This document shows positions 63,642 to 64,000 of a stretch of DNA of 64,000 bases, one piece after another. Origin of the DNA: Shewanella polaris (lineage in GTDB: Bacteria > Pseudomonadota > Gammaproteobacteria > Enterobacterales > Shewanellaceae). The notes under the pieces are model-generated. The model was not told where the DNA came from. It saw only the letters and a list, made by a program, of their open reading frames with translations, and ran no database searches. Both the position numbers and the translations under genes were made by a program. The stretch is from positions 3,162,001-3,226,000 of the forward strand of contig NZ_CP041036.1 of NCBI RefSeq assembly GCF_006385555.1, written 5' to 3'. Positions within the stretch are counted from its first letter, which is position 1; each line of letters opens with the position of its first letter.

Positions 63642-64000
63642 TTCGATAACTTAACAATAATGCTTTTGAAACTCAACCCTTTCAAGGGTAATTTTCAATA
63701 TATAGCTTATGCAAAAAAATAACTTTTATAGGAAGTATGGCGTTACGCCTCTTTGAAAGCTTCTCTTTCAAGTTGGTGATATTGATGCTGCGATAATGCT
63801 GGTGCATATACGCGATGTTAAAGGGGCAAAGACAGACTGGTGCCATTACACCACGGACCTTGATAACACTGCTATTTTATGGATAAACTCATCGTAACCC
63901 TCTTTTGTCTTTCCCATTATATCTCTCTTGAATTGAACTGTACCTGCAATAGAGTACACTTTGTGTCATTACTAAAATTAGGTCAACTTAGCAAAACTTA
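63642..64000. other. Upstream region of the trpS leader
   Basis: 359 bases. An ACCCTTGAAAGGGT stem lies near 63690 on the minus strand. A 23-codon frame (63846-63917 minus, starting MGKTKEGYDEFIHK) follows a good AGAGAGA. Otherwise nothing was recognised, and the next gene is outside. Confidence 0.35.
63846..63917 (-). CDS. Possible tiny ORF upstream of the trpS leader
   Basis: Twenty-three codons, MGKTKEGYDEFIHKIAVLSR then SVV, with AGAGAGA 6 bases before the ATG. It could be a remnant start of a broken gene. Function unknown. Confidence 0.25.
   Translation of the reverse strand: MGKTKEGYDEFIHKIAVLSRSVV

Overview
The window is chromosomal DNA from a low-GC marine gammaproteobacterium, most likely a Shewanella. 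The evidence is a polar-flagellum cluster with FlrA/FlrB/FlrC regulators, two tandem flagellins followed by flaG-fliD-fliT-like-fliS, and CheV-CheR beside flgB. This assignment rests on gene order and protein recognition; no database search was run.

Bases 1 to about 39,400 are a nearly continuous flagellar locus, mostly on the minus strand. Read along the minus strand it runs cheV-cheR; flgB-C-D-E; flgF-G-H-I-J-K-L; two flagellins; flaG-fliD-fliT-like-fliS; flrA; flrB-C; fliE-F-G-H-I-J; fliK-L-M-N-O-P-Q-R-flhB (flhB runs off the edge). flgA, flgM and flgN are divergent on the plus strand. Five sigma-54 promoters (GG-N10-GC) are visible in front of fliE, fliK, flrB, flgF and flgB. Good sigma-28 promoters precede one flagellin and flgM, so the flagellar hierarchy (FlrA, then FlrBC, then FliA/FlgM) can be read from the DNA. 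A 267-bp MITE-like element sits between fliG and fliH, and the two flagellins share an almost identical central domain.

Bases 39,400 to 42,600 hold a chalcone-isomerase-like periplasmic protein, a small protein resembling DUF2947 and a TPR protein with an SGNH-hydrolase-like C-terminus.

From about 42,860 onward the sequence is accessory. A tRNA 3'-half-like sequence with adjacent direct repeats and an intact tRNA-Arg(CCT) mark the left edge. A seven-gene operon follows (three unknown proteins, a lipoprotein gluzincin-like metallopeptidase, a small membrane protein, an unknown, and an ADP-ribosylglycohydrolase). It has its own promoter with twin GTAGCTAC operators, a hairpin burying the first Shine-Dalgarno, a divergent frameshifted small regulator and a terminator. 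Next is a mobilizable-replicon backbone: a helicase-type replication protein, 21-bp iteron-like repeats, a 26-bp direct repeat, a MobC-like protein and a MOBP-type relaxase. An IS66 remnant follows. The right part is a defence-like region: a P-loop kinase with a small partner, a decayed CD-NTase (CBASS-type) start, a two-gene AbiH plus Cys-His-Asp protein unit, and a UvrD/HelIV-like helicase with a nuclease-like insertion. No integrase was found.

The right edge holds endonuclease I and an accessory tryptophanyl-tRNA synthetase. The latter is preceded by a 17-residue leader peptide with tandem Trp codons and a hairpin covering the trpS Shine-Dalgarno, which looks like ribosome-mediated attenuation. 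The most interesting candidates are the ARH/metallopeptidase operon, the AbiH pair and the trpS leader.
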